The notes: a model not told the origin generated them from the sequence alone. Positions 26,409-38,034 are shown, counted from the stretch's first letter. The stretch: DNA of 64,000 bases from Liolophura sinensis (GCF_032854445.1 NW_027018074.1:28940-92939); one strand, 5' to 3'. Numbers and translations: made by a program.

Positions 26409-26651
26409 AGTTTTTCTACTTTTGGATTTTTGCCTGGTCATTTTGCTAATTGAAATCGGCTACATAAACTATGTACAATCGCGACTGGTCATTACTATAT
26501 TCAACATTTCATTATAAGTTATGTGCTTTTATGAGTTTTTCCACTTTTGGATTTTTGCCTGGTCCTTTTGCTAATTGAAATCGGCTACATTAACTATGTA
26601 CAATCGCGACTGGTCATTACTATATTCAACATTTCATTATAAGTTATGTGC
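26409..26651 (+). repeat. 125-bp internal duplication 14
   Basis: Linker ttttatg; the first copy begins agtttttctac and has the private change tacataaac. The class A body has tctacttgtag, which breaks the 12-bp palindrome. Confidence 0.92.
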
Positions 26652-27083
26652 CCTTCGGTAGCTCAGACGACGTCAAATCTTTGGGCCAAGCCCATTTACC
26701 TCACCCAGCAAATGTCTTTCTTCTAAGTCGAAGACAAACTCATTGTCTTTATCTACTTGTAGAAAAACCACACCATTTGTATATAAAAAAAACACAAGGT
26801 ACTTGATACAATCCGCTGTAAAATGTACAATTGAACACTGACCCACATCAATAAGGTGCCAAAGGATGCGCAATTGGGCCAGGCATCTCCAGCTGTTAAA
26901 AATTTGCAAATTTCCTTGGTTTCCATGGAGTAAGAGCCGTTGCTGGGCACGTGATCTTGACATCATTGATTATTCATTTGTGGCTACAGCCAAAAGTATT
27001 GGTCGGAGAGCAACGCGGTTTGCACCATTCGATTTCTCGTTACAAAATACGTCGGATTAGCCTCTTACCAGCAGCATTGGAGC

Positions 27084-27326
27084 AGTTTTTCCACTTTTGG
27101 ATTTTTGCCTGGTCATTTTGCTAATTGAAATCGGCTACATTAACTATGTACAATCGCGACTGGTCATTACTATATTCAACATTTCATTATAAGTTATGTG
27201 CTTTTATAAGTTTTTCCACTTTTGGATTTTTGCCTGGTCCTTTTGCTAATTGAAATCGGCTACATTAACTATGTACAATCGCGACTGGTCATTACTATAT
27301 TCAACATTTCATTATAAGTTATGTGC
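27084..27326 (+). repeat. 125-bp internal duplication 15 (class B body)
   Basis: The linker is ttttata. The body downstream is class B (gtagcccag, ttaactcaccc, tctttaactac, gtatgtaaaa), so the duplication has been separated from its usual class A partner. Confidence 0.92.
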
Positions 27327-29372
27327 CCTTCGGTAGCCCAGACGACGTCAAATCTTTGGGCCAAGCCCATTTAACTCACCCAACAAATGTCTTACTTCTA
27401 AGTCGAAGACAAACTCAATGTCTTTAACTACATGTAGAAAAACCACACCATTTGTATGTAAAAAAAACAAAAGGTACTTGATACAATCCGCTGTAAAAAG
27501 TACAATTGAACACTGACCCACATCAATAAGGTGCCAAAGGATGCGCAATTGGGCCAGGCATCTCCAGCTGTTGAAAAATTGCAAATTTCCTTGGTTTCCA
27601 TGGAGTAAGAGCCGTTGCTGGGCACGTGATCTTGACATCATTGATTATTCATTTGTGGCTACAGCCAAAAGTATTGGTCGGAGAGCAACGCGGTTTGCAC
27701 CATTCGATTTCTCGTCACAAAATACGTCGGATTAGCCTCTTACCAGTAGCATTGGAACAGTTTTTCGACTTTTGGATTTTTGCCTGGTCTTTTTGCTAAT
27801 TGAAATCGGCTACATTAACTATGTACAATCGCGACTGGTCATTACTATATTCAACATTTCATTATAAGTTATGTGCCCTTCGGTAGCCCAGACGACGTCA
27901 AATCTTTGGGCCAAGCCCATTTAACTCACCCAGCAAATGTCTTACTTCTAAGTCGAAGACAAACTCAATGTCTTTATCTACATGTAGAAAAACCACACCA
28001 TTTGTATATAAAAAAACACAAGGTACTTGATACAATCCGCTGTAAAAAGTACAATTGAACACTGACCCACATCAATAAGGTGCCAAAGGATGCGCAATTG
28101 GGCCAGGCATCTCCAGCTGTTGAAAAATTGCAAATTTCCTTGGTTTCCATGGAGTAAGAGCCGTTGCTGGGCACGTGATCTTGACATCATTGATTATTCA
28201 TTTGTGGCTACAGCCAAAAGTATTGGTCGGATAGCAACGCGGTTTGCACCATTCGATTTCTCGTCACAAAATACGTCGGATTAGCCTCTTACCAGCAGCA
28301 TTGGAACAGTTTTTCTACTTTTGGATTTTTGCCTGGTCTTTTTGCGAATTGAAATCGGCTACATTAACTATGTACAATCGCGACTGGTCATTACTATATT
28401 CAACTTTTCATTATAAGTTATGTGCCCTTCGGTAGCCCAGACGACGTCAAATCTTTGGGCCAAGCCCATTTAACTCACCCAGGAAATGTCTTACTTCTAA
28501 GTCGAAGACAAACTCAATGTCTTTATCTACATGTAGAAAAACCACACCATTTGTATATAAAAAAAACACAAGGTACTTGATACAATCCGCTGTAAAAAGT
28601 ACAATTGAACACTGACCCACATCAATAAGGTGCCAAAGGATGCGCAATTGGGCCAGGCATCTCCAGCTGTTGAAAAATTGCAAATTTCCTTGGTTTCCAT
28701 GGAGTAAGAGCCGTTGCTGGGCACGTGATCTTGACATCATTGATTATTCATTTGTGGCTACAGCCAAAAGTATTGGTCGGAGAGCAACGCGGTTTGCACC
28801 ATTCGATTTCTCGTCACAAAATACGTCGGATTAGCCTCTTACCAGCAGCATTGGAACAGTTTTTCCACTTTTGGATTTTTGCCTGGTCATTTTGCTAATT
28901 TAAATCGGCTACATTAACTATGTACAATCGCGACTGGTCATTACTATATTCAACATTTCATTATAAGTTATGTGCCCTTCGGTAGCCCAGACGACGTCAA
29001 ATCTTTGGGCCAAGCCCATTTAACTCACCCAGCAAATGTCTTACTTCTAAGTCGAAGACAAACTCAATGTCTTTATCTACATGTAGAAAAACCACACCAT
29101 TTGTATATAAAAAAAACACAAGGTACTTGATACAATCCGCTGTAAAAAGTACAATTGAACACTGACCCACATCAATAAGGTGCCAAAGGATGCGCAATTG
29201 GGCCAGGCATCTCCAGCTGTTGAAAAATTGCAAATTTCCTTGGTTTCCATGGAGTAAGAGCCGTTGCTGGGCACGTGATCTTGACATCATTGATTATTCA
29301 TTTGTGGCTACAGCCAAAAGTATTGGTCGGAGAGCAACGCGCTTTGCACCATTCGATTTCTCGTCACAAAAT

Positions 29373-32300
29373 ACGTCGGATTAGCCTCTTACCAGCAGCA
29401 TTGGAACAGTTTTTCCACTTTTGGATTTTTGCCTGGTCTTTTTGCTAATTGAAATCGGCTACATTAACTATGTACAATCGCGACTGGTCATTACTATATT
29501 CAACATTTCATTATAAGTTATGTGCCCTTCGGTAGCCCAGACGACGTCAAATCTTTGGGCCAAGCCCATTTAACTCACCCAGCAAATGTCTTACTTCTAA
29601 GTCGAAGACAAACTCAATGTCTTTATCTACATGTAGAAAAACCACACCATTTGTATATAAAAAAAACACAAGGTACTTGATACAATCCGCTGTAAAAAGT
29701 ACAATTGAACACTGACCCACATCAATAAGATGCCAAAGGATGCGCAATTGGGCCAGGCATCTCCAGCTGTTGAAAAATTGCAAATTTCCTTGGTTTCCAT
29801 GGAGTAAGAGCCGTTGCTGGGCACGTGATCTTGACATCATTGATTATTCATTTGTGGCTACAGCCAAAAGTATTGGTCGGAGAGCAACGCGGTTTGCACC
29901 ATTCGATTTCTCGTCACAAAATACGTCGGATTAGCCTCTTACCAGCAGCATTGGAACAGTTTTTCGACTTTTGGATTTTTGCCTGGTCTTTTTGCTAATT
30001 TAAATCGGCTACATTAACTATGTACATTCGCGACTTGTCATTACTATATTCAACATTTTATTATAAGTTATGTGCCCTTCGGTAGCCCAGACGACGTCAA
30101 ATCTTTGGGCCAAGCCCATTTAACTCACCCAGCAAATGTCTTACTTCTAAGTCGAAGACAAACTCAATGTCTTTATCTACATGTAGAAAAACCACACCAT
30201 TTGTATATAAAAAAAACACAAGGTACTTGATACAATCCGCTGTAAAAAGTACAATTGAACACTGACCCACATCAATAAGGTGCCAAAGGATGCGCAATTG
30301 GGCCAGGCATCTCCAGCTGTTGAAAAATTGCAAATTTCCTTGGTTTCCATGGAGTAAGAGCCGTTGCTGGGCACGTGATCTTGACATCATTGATTATTCA
30401 TTTGTGGCTACAGCCAAAAGTATTGGTCGGAGAGCAACGCGGTTTGCACCATTCGATTTCTCGTCACAAAATACGTCGGATTAGCATCATACCAGCAGCA
30501 TTGGAACAGTTTTTCTACTTTTGGATTTTTGCCTGGTCTTTTTGCGAATTGAAATCGGCTACATTAACTATGTACAATCGCGACTGGTCATTACTATATT
30601 CAACTTTTCATTATAAGTTATGTGCCCTTCGGTAGCCCAGACGACGTCAAATCTTTGGGCCAAGCCCATTTAACTCACCCAGCAAATGTCTTACTTCTAA
30701 GTCGAAGACAAACTCAATGTCTTTATCTACATGTAGAAAAACCACACCATTTGTATATAAAAAAAACACAAGGTACTTGATACAATCCGCTGTAAAAAGT
30801 ACAATTGAACACTGACCCACATCAATAAGGTGCCAAAGGATGCGCAATTGGGCCAGGCATCTCCAGCTGTTGAAAAATTGCAAATTTCCTTGGTTTCCAT
30901 GGAGTAAGAGCCGTTGCTGGGCACGTGATCTTGACATCATTGATTATTCATTTGTGGCTACAGCCAAAAGTATTGGTCGGAGAGCAACGCGCTTTGCACC
31001 ATTCGATTTCTCGTCACAAAATACGTCGGATTAGCCTCTTACCAGTAGCATTGGAACAGTTTTTCCACTTTTGGATTTTTGCCTGGTCTTTTTGCTAATT
31101 GAAATCGGCTACATTAACTATGTACAATCGCGACTGGTCATTACTATATTCAACATTTCATTATAAGTTATGTGCCCTTCGGTAGCCCAGACGACGTCAA
31201 ATCTTTGGGCCAAGCCCATTTAACTCACCCAGCAAATGTCTTACTTCTAAGTCGAAGACAAACTCAATGTCTTTATCTACATGTAGAAAAACCACACCAT
31301 TTGTATATAAAAAAAACACAAGGTACTTGATACAATCCGCTGTAAAAAGTACAATTGAACACTGACCCACATCAATAAGATGCCAAAGGATGCGCAATTG
31401 GGCCAGGCATCTCCAGCTGTTGAAAAATTGCAAATTTCCTTGGTTTCCATGGAGTAAGAGCCGTTGCTGGGCACGTGATCTTGACATCATTGATTATTCA
31501 TTTGTGGCTACAGCCAAAAGTATTGGTCGGAGAGCAACGCGGTTTGCACCATTCGATTTCTCGTCACAAAATACGTCGGATTAGCCTCTTACCAGCAGCA
31601 TTGGAACAGTTTTTCGACTTTTGGATTTTTGCCTGGTCTTTTTGCTAATTTAAATCGGCTACATTAACTATGTACATTCGCGACTGGTCATTACTATATT
31701 CAACATTTTATTATAAGTTATGTGCCCTTCGGTAGCCCAGACGACGTCAAATCTTTGGGCCAAGCCCATTTAACTCACCCAGCAAATGTCTTACTTCTAA
31801 GTCGAAGACAAACTCAATGTCTTTATCTACATGTAGAAAAACCACACCATTTGTATATAAAAAAAACACAAGGTACTTGATACAATCCGCTGTAAAAAGT
31901 ACAATTGAACACTGACCCACATCAATAAGGTGCCAAAGGATGCGCAATTGGGCCAGGCATCTCCAGCTGTTGAAAAATTGCAAATTTCCTTGGTTTCCAT
32001 GGAGTAAGAGCCGTTGCTGGGCACGTGATCTTGACATCATTGATTATTCATTTGTGGCTACAGCCAAAAGTATTGGTCGGAGAGCAACGCGGTTTGCACC
32101 ATTCGATTTCTCGTCACAAAATACGTCGGATTAGCATCATACCAGCAGCATTGGAACAGTTTTTCTACTTTTGGATTTTTGCCTGGTCTTTTTGCGAATT
32201 GAAATCGGCTACATTAACTATGTACAATCGCGACTGGTCATTACTATATTCAACTTTTCATTATAAGTTATGTGCCCTTCGGTAGCCCAGACGACGTCAA

Positions 32301-32672
32301 ATCTTTGGGCCAAGCCCATTTAACTCACCCAGCAAATGTCTTACTTCTAAGTCGAAGACAAACTCAATGTCTTTATCTACATGTAGAAAAACCACACCAT
32401 TTGTATATAAAAAAAACACAAGGTACTTGATACAATCCGCTGTAAAAAGTACAATTGAACACTGACCCACATCAATAAGGTGCCAAAGGATGCGCAATTG
32501 GGCCAGGCATCTCCAGCTGTTGAAAAATTGCAAATTTCCTTGGTTTCCATGGAGTAAGAGCCGTTGCTGGGCACGTGATCTTGACATCATTGATTATTCA
32601 TTTGTGGCTACAGCCAAAAGTATTGGTCGGAGAGCAACGCGGTTTGCACCATTCGATTTCTCGTCACAAAAT
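29373..32672 (+). repeat. 1,650-bp trimer of short units, two copies
   Basis: Copies are 29373-31022 and 31023-32672. Shared rare markers are aataagatgcc (29727, 31377), gtacattcgcg (30023, 31673), acattttatt (30052, 31702) and gcatcataccag (30484, 32134). Differences seen are cagcagc/cagtagc near 29396/31046, gacttgtc/gactggtc near 30033/31683, and gcgcttt/gcggttt near 30989/32639. The match extends a little to the left: the gcgcttt variant at 29339 pairs with 30989 at the same shift. Confidence 0.82.
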
Positions 32673-32925
32673 ACGTCGGATTAGCCTCTTACCAGCAGCA
32701 TTGGAACAGTTTTTCGACTTTTGGATTTTTGCCTGGTCTTTTTGCTAATTTAAATCGGCTACATTAACTATGTACAATCGCGACTGGTCATTACTATATT
32801 CAACATTTCATTATAAGTTATGTGCCCTTCGGTAGCCCAGACGACGTCAAATCTTTGGGCCAAGCCCATTTAACTCACCCAGCAAATGTCTTACTTCTAA
32901 GTCGAAGACAAACTCAATGTCTTTA

Positions 32926-32937
32926 TCTACATGTAGA
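32926..32937. repeat. 12-bp perfect palindrome, once per unit (reference position)
   Basis: tctacatgtaga is its own reverse complement. It is intact in most units; tctacttgtag in the units at 26673, 35298, 38299, 41301 and 48527, and tctgcatgtag near 24302, break it. It could be a protein-binding dyad, but no function is shown. Other hairpin-capable sites in the same unit are gggc-caa-gccc (32857-32867), gtactt/aagtac (32973-32978 with 32997-33002) and tggct-ac-agcca (33155-33166). Confidence 0.5.
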
Positions 32938-32953
32938 AAAACCACACCATTTG

Positions 32954-32966
32954 TATATAAAAAAAA
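32954..32966 (+). promoter_or_regulatory. TATA-like box with A8 run (reference position)
   Basis: tatataa followed by an A-run matches the TATAWAW consensus and recurs in nearly every unit. Six units have gtatgtaaaa instead (anchors 850, 2075, 5500, 27348, 38974, 46202), and the unit at 4950 has gtatattaaa. In an AT-rich satellite this can easily be chance, and no gene lies downstream. At most it could drive non-coding satellite transcripts. Confidence 0.25.
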
Positions 32967-33121
32967 CACAAGGTACTTGATACAATCCGCTGTAAAAAGT
33001 ACAATTGAACACTGACCCACATCAATAAGGTGCCAAAGGATGCGCAATTGGGCCAGGCATCTCCAGCTGTTGAAAAATTGCAAATTTCCTTGGTTTCCAT
33101 GGAGTAAGAGCCGTTGCTGGG

Positions 33122-33176
33122 CACGTGATCTTGACATCATTGATTATTCATTTGTGGCTACAGCCAAAAGTATTGG
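33122..33176. promoter_or_regulatory. E-box / CRE-like / inverted CCAAT cluster (reference position)
   Basis: Within 55 bp there is CACGTG (33122-33127; the core bound by USF/MYC-type bHLH and by yeast Cbf1), TGACATCA (33132-33139; one base from the CRE TGACGTCA) and ATTGG (33172-33176; inverted CCAAT, the NF-Y core). The cluster is unchanged in almost all units; near 2350 and 25050 the E-box is lost. The motifs are seen directly; their binding is inference. Confidence 0.3.
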
Positions 33177-33264
33177 TCGGAGAGCAACGCGGTTTGCACC
33201 ATTCGATTTCTCGTCACAAAATACGTCGGATTAGCCTCTTACCAGCAGCATTGGAACAGTTTTT
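33155..33264 (+). promoter_or_regulatory. Weak pol III-like A box, B box and T5 stop (reference position)
   Basis: TGGCTACAGCC (33155-33165) resembles a tRNA A box with one extra base. CCATTCGATTTC (33199-33210) shares the TTCGA core of a B box but not the leading GG. Their spacing of about 45 bp is that of tRNA genes, and a T5 run follows at 33260. There is no cloverleaf: the flanks do not pair as an acceptor stem. This could be a decayed tRNA-derived SINE head or coincidence. Confidence 0.15.
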
Positions 33265-33807
33265 CTACTTTTGGATTTTTGCCTGGTCTTTTTGCTAATT
33301 TAAATCGGCTACATTAACTATGTACAATCGCGACTGGTCATTACTATATTCAACATTTCATTATAAGTTATGTGCCCTTCGGTAGCCCAGACGACGTCAA
33401 ATCTTTGGGCCAAGCCCATTTAACTCACCCAGCAAATGTCTTACTTCTAAGTCGAAGACAAACTCAATGTCTTTATCTACATGTAGAAAAACCACACCAT
33501 TTGTATATAAAAAAAACACAAGGTACTTGATACAATCCGCTGTAAAAAGTACAATTGAACACTGACGCACATCAATAAGGTGCCAAAGGATGCGCAATTG
33601 GGCCAGGCATCTCCAGCTGTTGAAAAATTGCAAATTTCCTTGGTTTCCATGGAGTAAGAGCCGTTGCTGGGCACGTGATCTTGACATCATTGATTATTCA
33701 TTTGTGGCTACAGCCAAAAGTATTGGTCGGAGAGCAACGCGGTTTGCACCATTCGATTTCTCGTCACAAAATACGTCGGATTAGCCTGTTACCAGCAGCA
33801 TTGGAAC

Positions 33808-34051
33808 AGTTTTTCTACTTTTGGATTTTTGCCTGGTCATTTTTGCTAATTGAAATCGGCTACATTAACTATGTACAATCGCGACTGGTCATTACTATAT
33901 TCAACATTTCATTATAAGTTATGTGCTATTATGAGTTTTTCCACTTTTGGATTTTTGCCTGGTCCTTTTGCTAATTGAAATCGGCTACATTAACTATGTA
34001 CAATCGCGACTGGTCATTACTATATTCAACATTTCATTATAAGTTATGTGC
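33808..34051 (+). repeat. 125-bp internal duplication 16
   Basis: Linker tattatg. The first copy is one base longer (tggtcatttttgc), so the unit is 676 bp. Upstream spacer has gcctgttacc. Confidence 0.92.
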
Positions 34052-35033
34052 CCTTCGGTAGCTCAGACGACGTCAAATCTTTGGGCCAAGCCCATTTACC
34101 TCACCCAGCAAATGTCTTTCTTCTAAGTCGAAGACAAACTCATTGTCTTTATCTACATGTAGAAAAACCACACCATTTGTATATAAAAAAAACACAAGGT
34201 ACTTGATACAATCCGCTGTAAAATGTACAATTGAACACTGACCCACATCAATAAGGTGCCAAAGGATGCGCAATTGGGCCAGGCATCTCCAGCTGTTGAA
34301 AAATTGCAAATTTCCTTGGTTTCCATGGAGTAAGAGCCGTTGCTGGGCACGTGATCTTGACATCATTGATTATTCATTTGTGGCTACAGCCAAAAGTGTT
34401 GGTCGGAGAGCAACGCGGTTTGCACCATTCGATTTCTCGTCACAAAATACGTCGGATTAGCCTCTTACTAGAAGCATTGGAACAGTTTTTCTACTTTTGG
34501 ATTTTTGCCTGGTCTTTTTGCTAATTTAAATCGGCTACATTAACTATGTACAATCGCGACTGGTCATTACTATATTCAACTTTTCATTATAAGTTATGTG
34601 CCCTTCGGTAGCCCAGACGACGTCAAATCTTTGGGCCAAGCCCATTTAACTCACCCAACAAATGTCTTACTTCTAAGTCGAAGACAAACTCAATGTCTTT
34701 ATCTACATGTAGAAAAACCACACCATTTGTATATAAAAAAAACAAAAGGTACTTGATACAATCCGCTGTAAAAAGTACAATTGAACACTGACCCACATCA
34801 ATAAGGTGCCAAAGGATGCGCAATTGGGCCAGGCATCTCCAGCTGTTGAAAAATTGCAAATTTCCTTGGTTTCCATGGAGTAAGAGCCGTTGCTGGGCAC
34901 GTGATCTTGACATCATTGATTATTCATTTGTGGCTACAGCCAAAAGTATTGGTCGGAGAGCAACGCGGTTTGCACCATTCGATTTCTCGTCACAAAATAC
35001 GTCGGATTAGCCTCTTACCAGCAGCATTGGAAC

Positions 35034-35276
35034 AGTTTTTCTACTTTTGGATTTTTGCCTGGTCATTTTGCTAATTGAAATCGGCTACATTAACTATGTA
35101 CAATCGCGACTGGTCATTACTATATTCAACATTTCATTATAAGTTATGTGCTTTTATGAGTTTTTCCACTTTTGGATTTTTGCCTGGTCCTTTTGCTAAT
35201 TGAAATCGGCTACATTAACTATGTACAATCGCGACTGGTCATTACTATATTCAACATTTCATTATAAGTTATGTGC
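35034..35276 (+). repeat. 125-bp internal duplication 17
   Basis: Linker ttttatg, first copy agtttttctac; body with tctacttgtag and gctgttaaaaaa. Confidence 0.92.
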
Positions 35277-36808
35277 CCTTCGGTAGCTCAGACGACGTCA
35301 AATCTTTGGGCCAAGCCCATTTACCTCACCCAGCAAATGTCTTTCTTCTAAGTCGAAGACAAACTCATTGTCTTTATCTACTTGTAGAAAAACCACACCA
35401 TTTGTATATAAAAAAAACACAAGGTACTTGATACAATCCGCTGTAAAATGTACAATTGAACACTGACCCACATCAATAAGGTGCCAAAGGATGCGCAATT
35501 GGGCCAGGCATCTCCAGCTGTTAAAAAATTGCAAATTTCCTTGGTTTCCATGGAGTAAGAGCCGTTGCTGGGCACGTGATCTTGACATCATTGATTATTC
35601 ATTTGTGGCTACAGCCAAAAGTATTGGTCGGAGAGCAACGCGGTTTGCACCATTCGATTTCTCGTCACAAAATACGTCGGATTAGCCTCTTACCAGCAGC
35701 ATTGGAACAGTTTTTCGACTTTTGGATTTTTGCCTGGTCTTTTTGCTAATTTAAATCGGCTACATTAACTATGTACAATCGCGACTGGTCATTACTATAT
35801 TCAACATTTCATTATAAGTTATGTGCCCTTCGGTAGCCCAGACGACGTCAAATCTTTGGGCCAAGCCCATTTAACTCACCCAGCAAATGTCTTACTTCTA
35901 AGTCGAAGACAAACTCAATGTCTTTATCTACATGTAGAAAAACCACACCATTTGTATATAAAAAAAACACAAGGTACTTGATACAATCCGCTGTAAAAAG
36001 TACAATTGAACACTGACCCACATCAATAAGGTGCCAAAGGATGCGCAATTGGGCCAGGCATCTCCAGCTGTTGAAAAATTGCAAATTTCCTTGGTTTCCA
36101 TGGAGTAAGAGCCGTTGCTGGGCACGTGATCTTGACATCATTGATTATTCATTTGTGGCTACAGCCAAAAGTATTGGTCGGAGAGCAACGCGGTTTGCAC
36201 CATTCGATTTCTCGTCACAAAATACGTCGGATTAGCCTCTTACCAGCAGCATTGGAACAGTTTTTCTACTTTTGGATTTTTGCCTGGTCTTTTTGCTAAT
36301 TTAAATCGGCTACATTAACTATGTACAATCGCGACTGGTCATTACTATATTCAACATTTCATTATAAGTTATGTGCCCTTCGGTAGCCCAGACGACGTCA
36401 AATCTTTGGGCCAAGCCCATTTAACTCACCCAGCAAATGTCTTACTTCTAAGTCGAAGACAAACTCAATGTCTTTATCTACATGTAGAAAAACCACACCA
36501 TTTGTATATAAAAAAAACACAAGGTACTTGATACAATCCGCTGTAAAAAGTACAATTGAACACTGACGCACATCAATAAGGTGCCAAAGGATGCGCAATT
36601 GGGCCAGGCATCTCCAGCTGTTGAAAAATTGCAAATTTCCTTGGTTTCCATGGAGTAAGAGCCGTTGCTGGGCACGTGATCTTGACATCATTGATTATTC
36701 ATTTGTGGCTACAGCCAAAAGTATTGGTCGGAGAGCAACGCGGTTTGCACCATTCGATTTCTCGTCACAAAATACGTCGGATTAGCCTGTTACCAGCAGC
36801 ATTGGAAC

Positions 36809-37052
36809 AGTTTTTCTACTTTTGGATTTTTGCCTGGTCATTTTTGCTAATTGAAATCGGCTACATTAACTATGTACAATCGCGACTGGTCATTACTATA
36901 TTCAACATTTCATTATAAGTTATGTGCTATTATGAGTTTTTCCACTTTTGGATTTTTGCCTGGTCCTTTTGCTAATTGAAATCGGCTACATTAACTATGT
37001 ACAATCGCGACTGGTCATTACTATATTCAACATTTCATTATAAGTTATGTGC
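36809..37052 (+). repeat. 125-bp internal duplication 18
   Basis: Counterpart of duplication 16 at the 3,001-bp shift, with the same linker and the same extra T. Confidence 0.92.
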
Positions 37053-38034
37053 CCTTCGGTAGCTCAGACGACGTCAAATCTTTGGGCCAAGCCCATTTAC
37101 CTCACCCAGCAAATGTCTTTCTTCTAAGTCGAAGACAAACTCATTGTCTTTATCTACATGTAGAAAAACCACACCATTTGTATATAAAAAAAACACAAGG
37201 TACTTGATACAATCCGCTGTAAAATGTACAATTGAACACTGACCCACATCAATAAGGTGCCAAAGGATGCGCAATTGGGCCAGGCATCTCCAGCTGTTGA
37301 AAAATTGCAAATTTCCTTGGTTTCCATGGAGTAAGAGCCGTTGCTGGGCACGTGATCTTGACATCATTGATTATTCATTTGTGGCTACAGCCAAAAGTGT
37401 TGGTCGGAGAGCAACGCGGTTTGCACCATTCGATTTCTCGTCACAAAATACGTCGGATTAGCCTCTTACTAGAAGCATTGGAACAGTTTTTCTACTTTTG
37501 GATTTTTGCCTGGTCTTTTTGCTAATTTAAATCGGCTACATTAACTATGTACAATCGCGACTGGTCATTACTATATTCAACTTTTCATTATAAGTTATGT
37601 GCCCTTCGGTAGCCCAGACGACGTCAAATCTTTGGGCCAAGCCCATTTAACTCACCCAACAAATGTCTTACTTCTAAGTCGAAGACAAACTCAATGTCTT
37701 TATCTACATGTAGAAAAACCACACCATTTGTATATAAAAAAAACAAAAGGTACTTGATACAATCCGCTGTAAAAAGTACAATTGAACACTGACCCACATC
37801 AATAAGGTGCCAAAGGATGCGCAATTGGGCCAGGCATCTCCAGCTGTTGAAAAATTGCAAATTTCCTTGGTTTCCATGGAGTAAGAGCCGTTGCTGGGCA
37901 CGTGATCTTGACATCATTGATTATTCATTTGTGGCTACAGCCAAAAGTATTGGTCGGAGAGCAACGCGGTTTGCACCATTCGATTTCTCGTCACAAAATA
38001 CGTCGGATTAGCCTCTTACCAGCAGCATTGGAAC

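Larger units (their letters stand above)
1..27723 (+). repeat. Array domain I: mixed 550/675 units (47 units, 15 long)
   Basis: Anchor positions (the t of gacgtc) are 300, 850, 1525, 2075, 2624, 3174, 3725, 4275, 4950, 5500, 6175, 6725, 7275, 7825, 8375, 8925, 9600, 10150, 10824, 11374, 11924, 12474, 13149, 13699, 14249, 14799, 15473, 16023, 16698, 17248, 17798, 18348, 19023, 19698, 20248, 20798, 21348, 22023, 22573, 23123, 23673, 24223, 24773, 25448, 25998, 26673 and 27348. This is the most heterogeneous part of the array: it holds nearly all units with cacaccctttg (4275, 10150, 14799, 16023, 17798, 18348, 20798, 21348, 23123) and the units with caatagggcc (12474, 14249, 15473). Confidence 0.9.
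25149..27723 (+). repeat. Older sibling of the domain III block (long-short-long-long)
   Basis: Four units (anchors 25448, 25998, 26673, 27348) match, unit by unit, those at 37074, 37624, 38299 and 38974 (shift 11,626). They share gcctgttacc, the linker tattatg in the first, agtgttgg, tctacttgtag with gctgttaaaa in the third, and the linker ttttata in the fourth. This copy lacks the extra T near 36841 and has private changes (cttactagcagc, tacataaac, ttaaaaatttgc, tcgttacaaa, ggagcag). It is therefore a more distant relative than the two copies inside domain III. Confidence 0.75.
32673..33222 (+). repeat. Reference 550-bp unit (class B, short form)
   Basis: This unit is close to the majority sequence and serves as coordinate reference. 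It reads: acgtcgg start; T-rich segment with agttttt (32706 on) and gctaatttaaatcgg; ttatgtgcccttcgg; the anchor at 32842-32860; a 12-bp perfect palindrome tctacatgtaga (32926-32937); a TATA-like box with A8 (32954-32966); then a region with CAATTG, CAGCTG, CCATGG and CACGTG palindromes; and ending before the next acgtcgg. My hand count over one period gives 122 C and 101 G, 40.5% GC, and 18 CpG. I see no internal sub-repeat in the short form and no similarity I can name to rRNA, snRNA, histone genes or a known transposon. Confidence 0.9.
27724..33772 (+). repeat. Array domain II: short units only (11 units)
   Basis: Anchors are at 27898, 28447, 28997, 29547, 30097, 30647, 31197, 31747, 32297, 32847 and 33397. 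None has the 125-bp duplication and all bodies are class B. Most carry cacaagg after the A-run rather than aaaagg. The right edge is defined by the long unit whose duplication begins at 33808. Confidence 0.88.

Noticed and set aside
33199-33215. CENP-B box
   Set aside because: The TTCG near the B-box-like site, and the TTCGG before the anchor, lack the required A and CGGG at the right distance.
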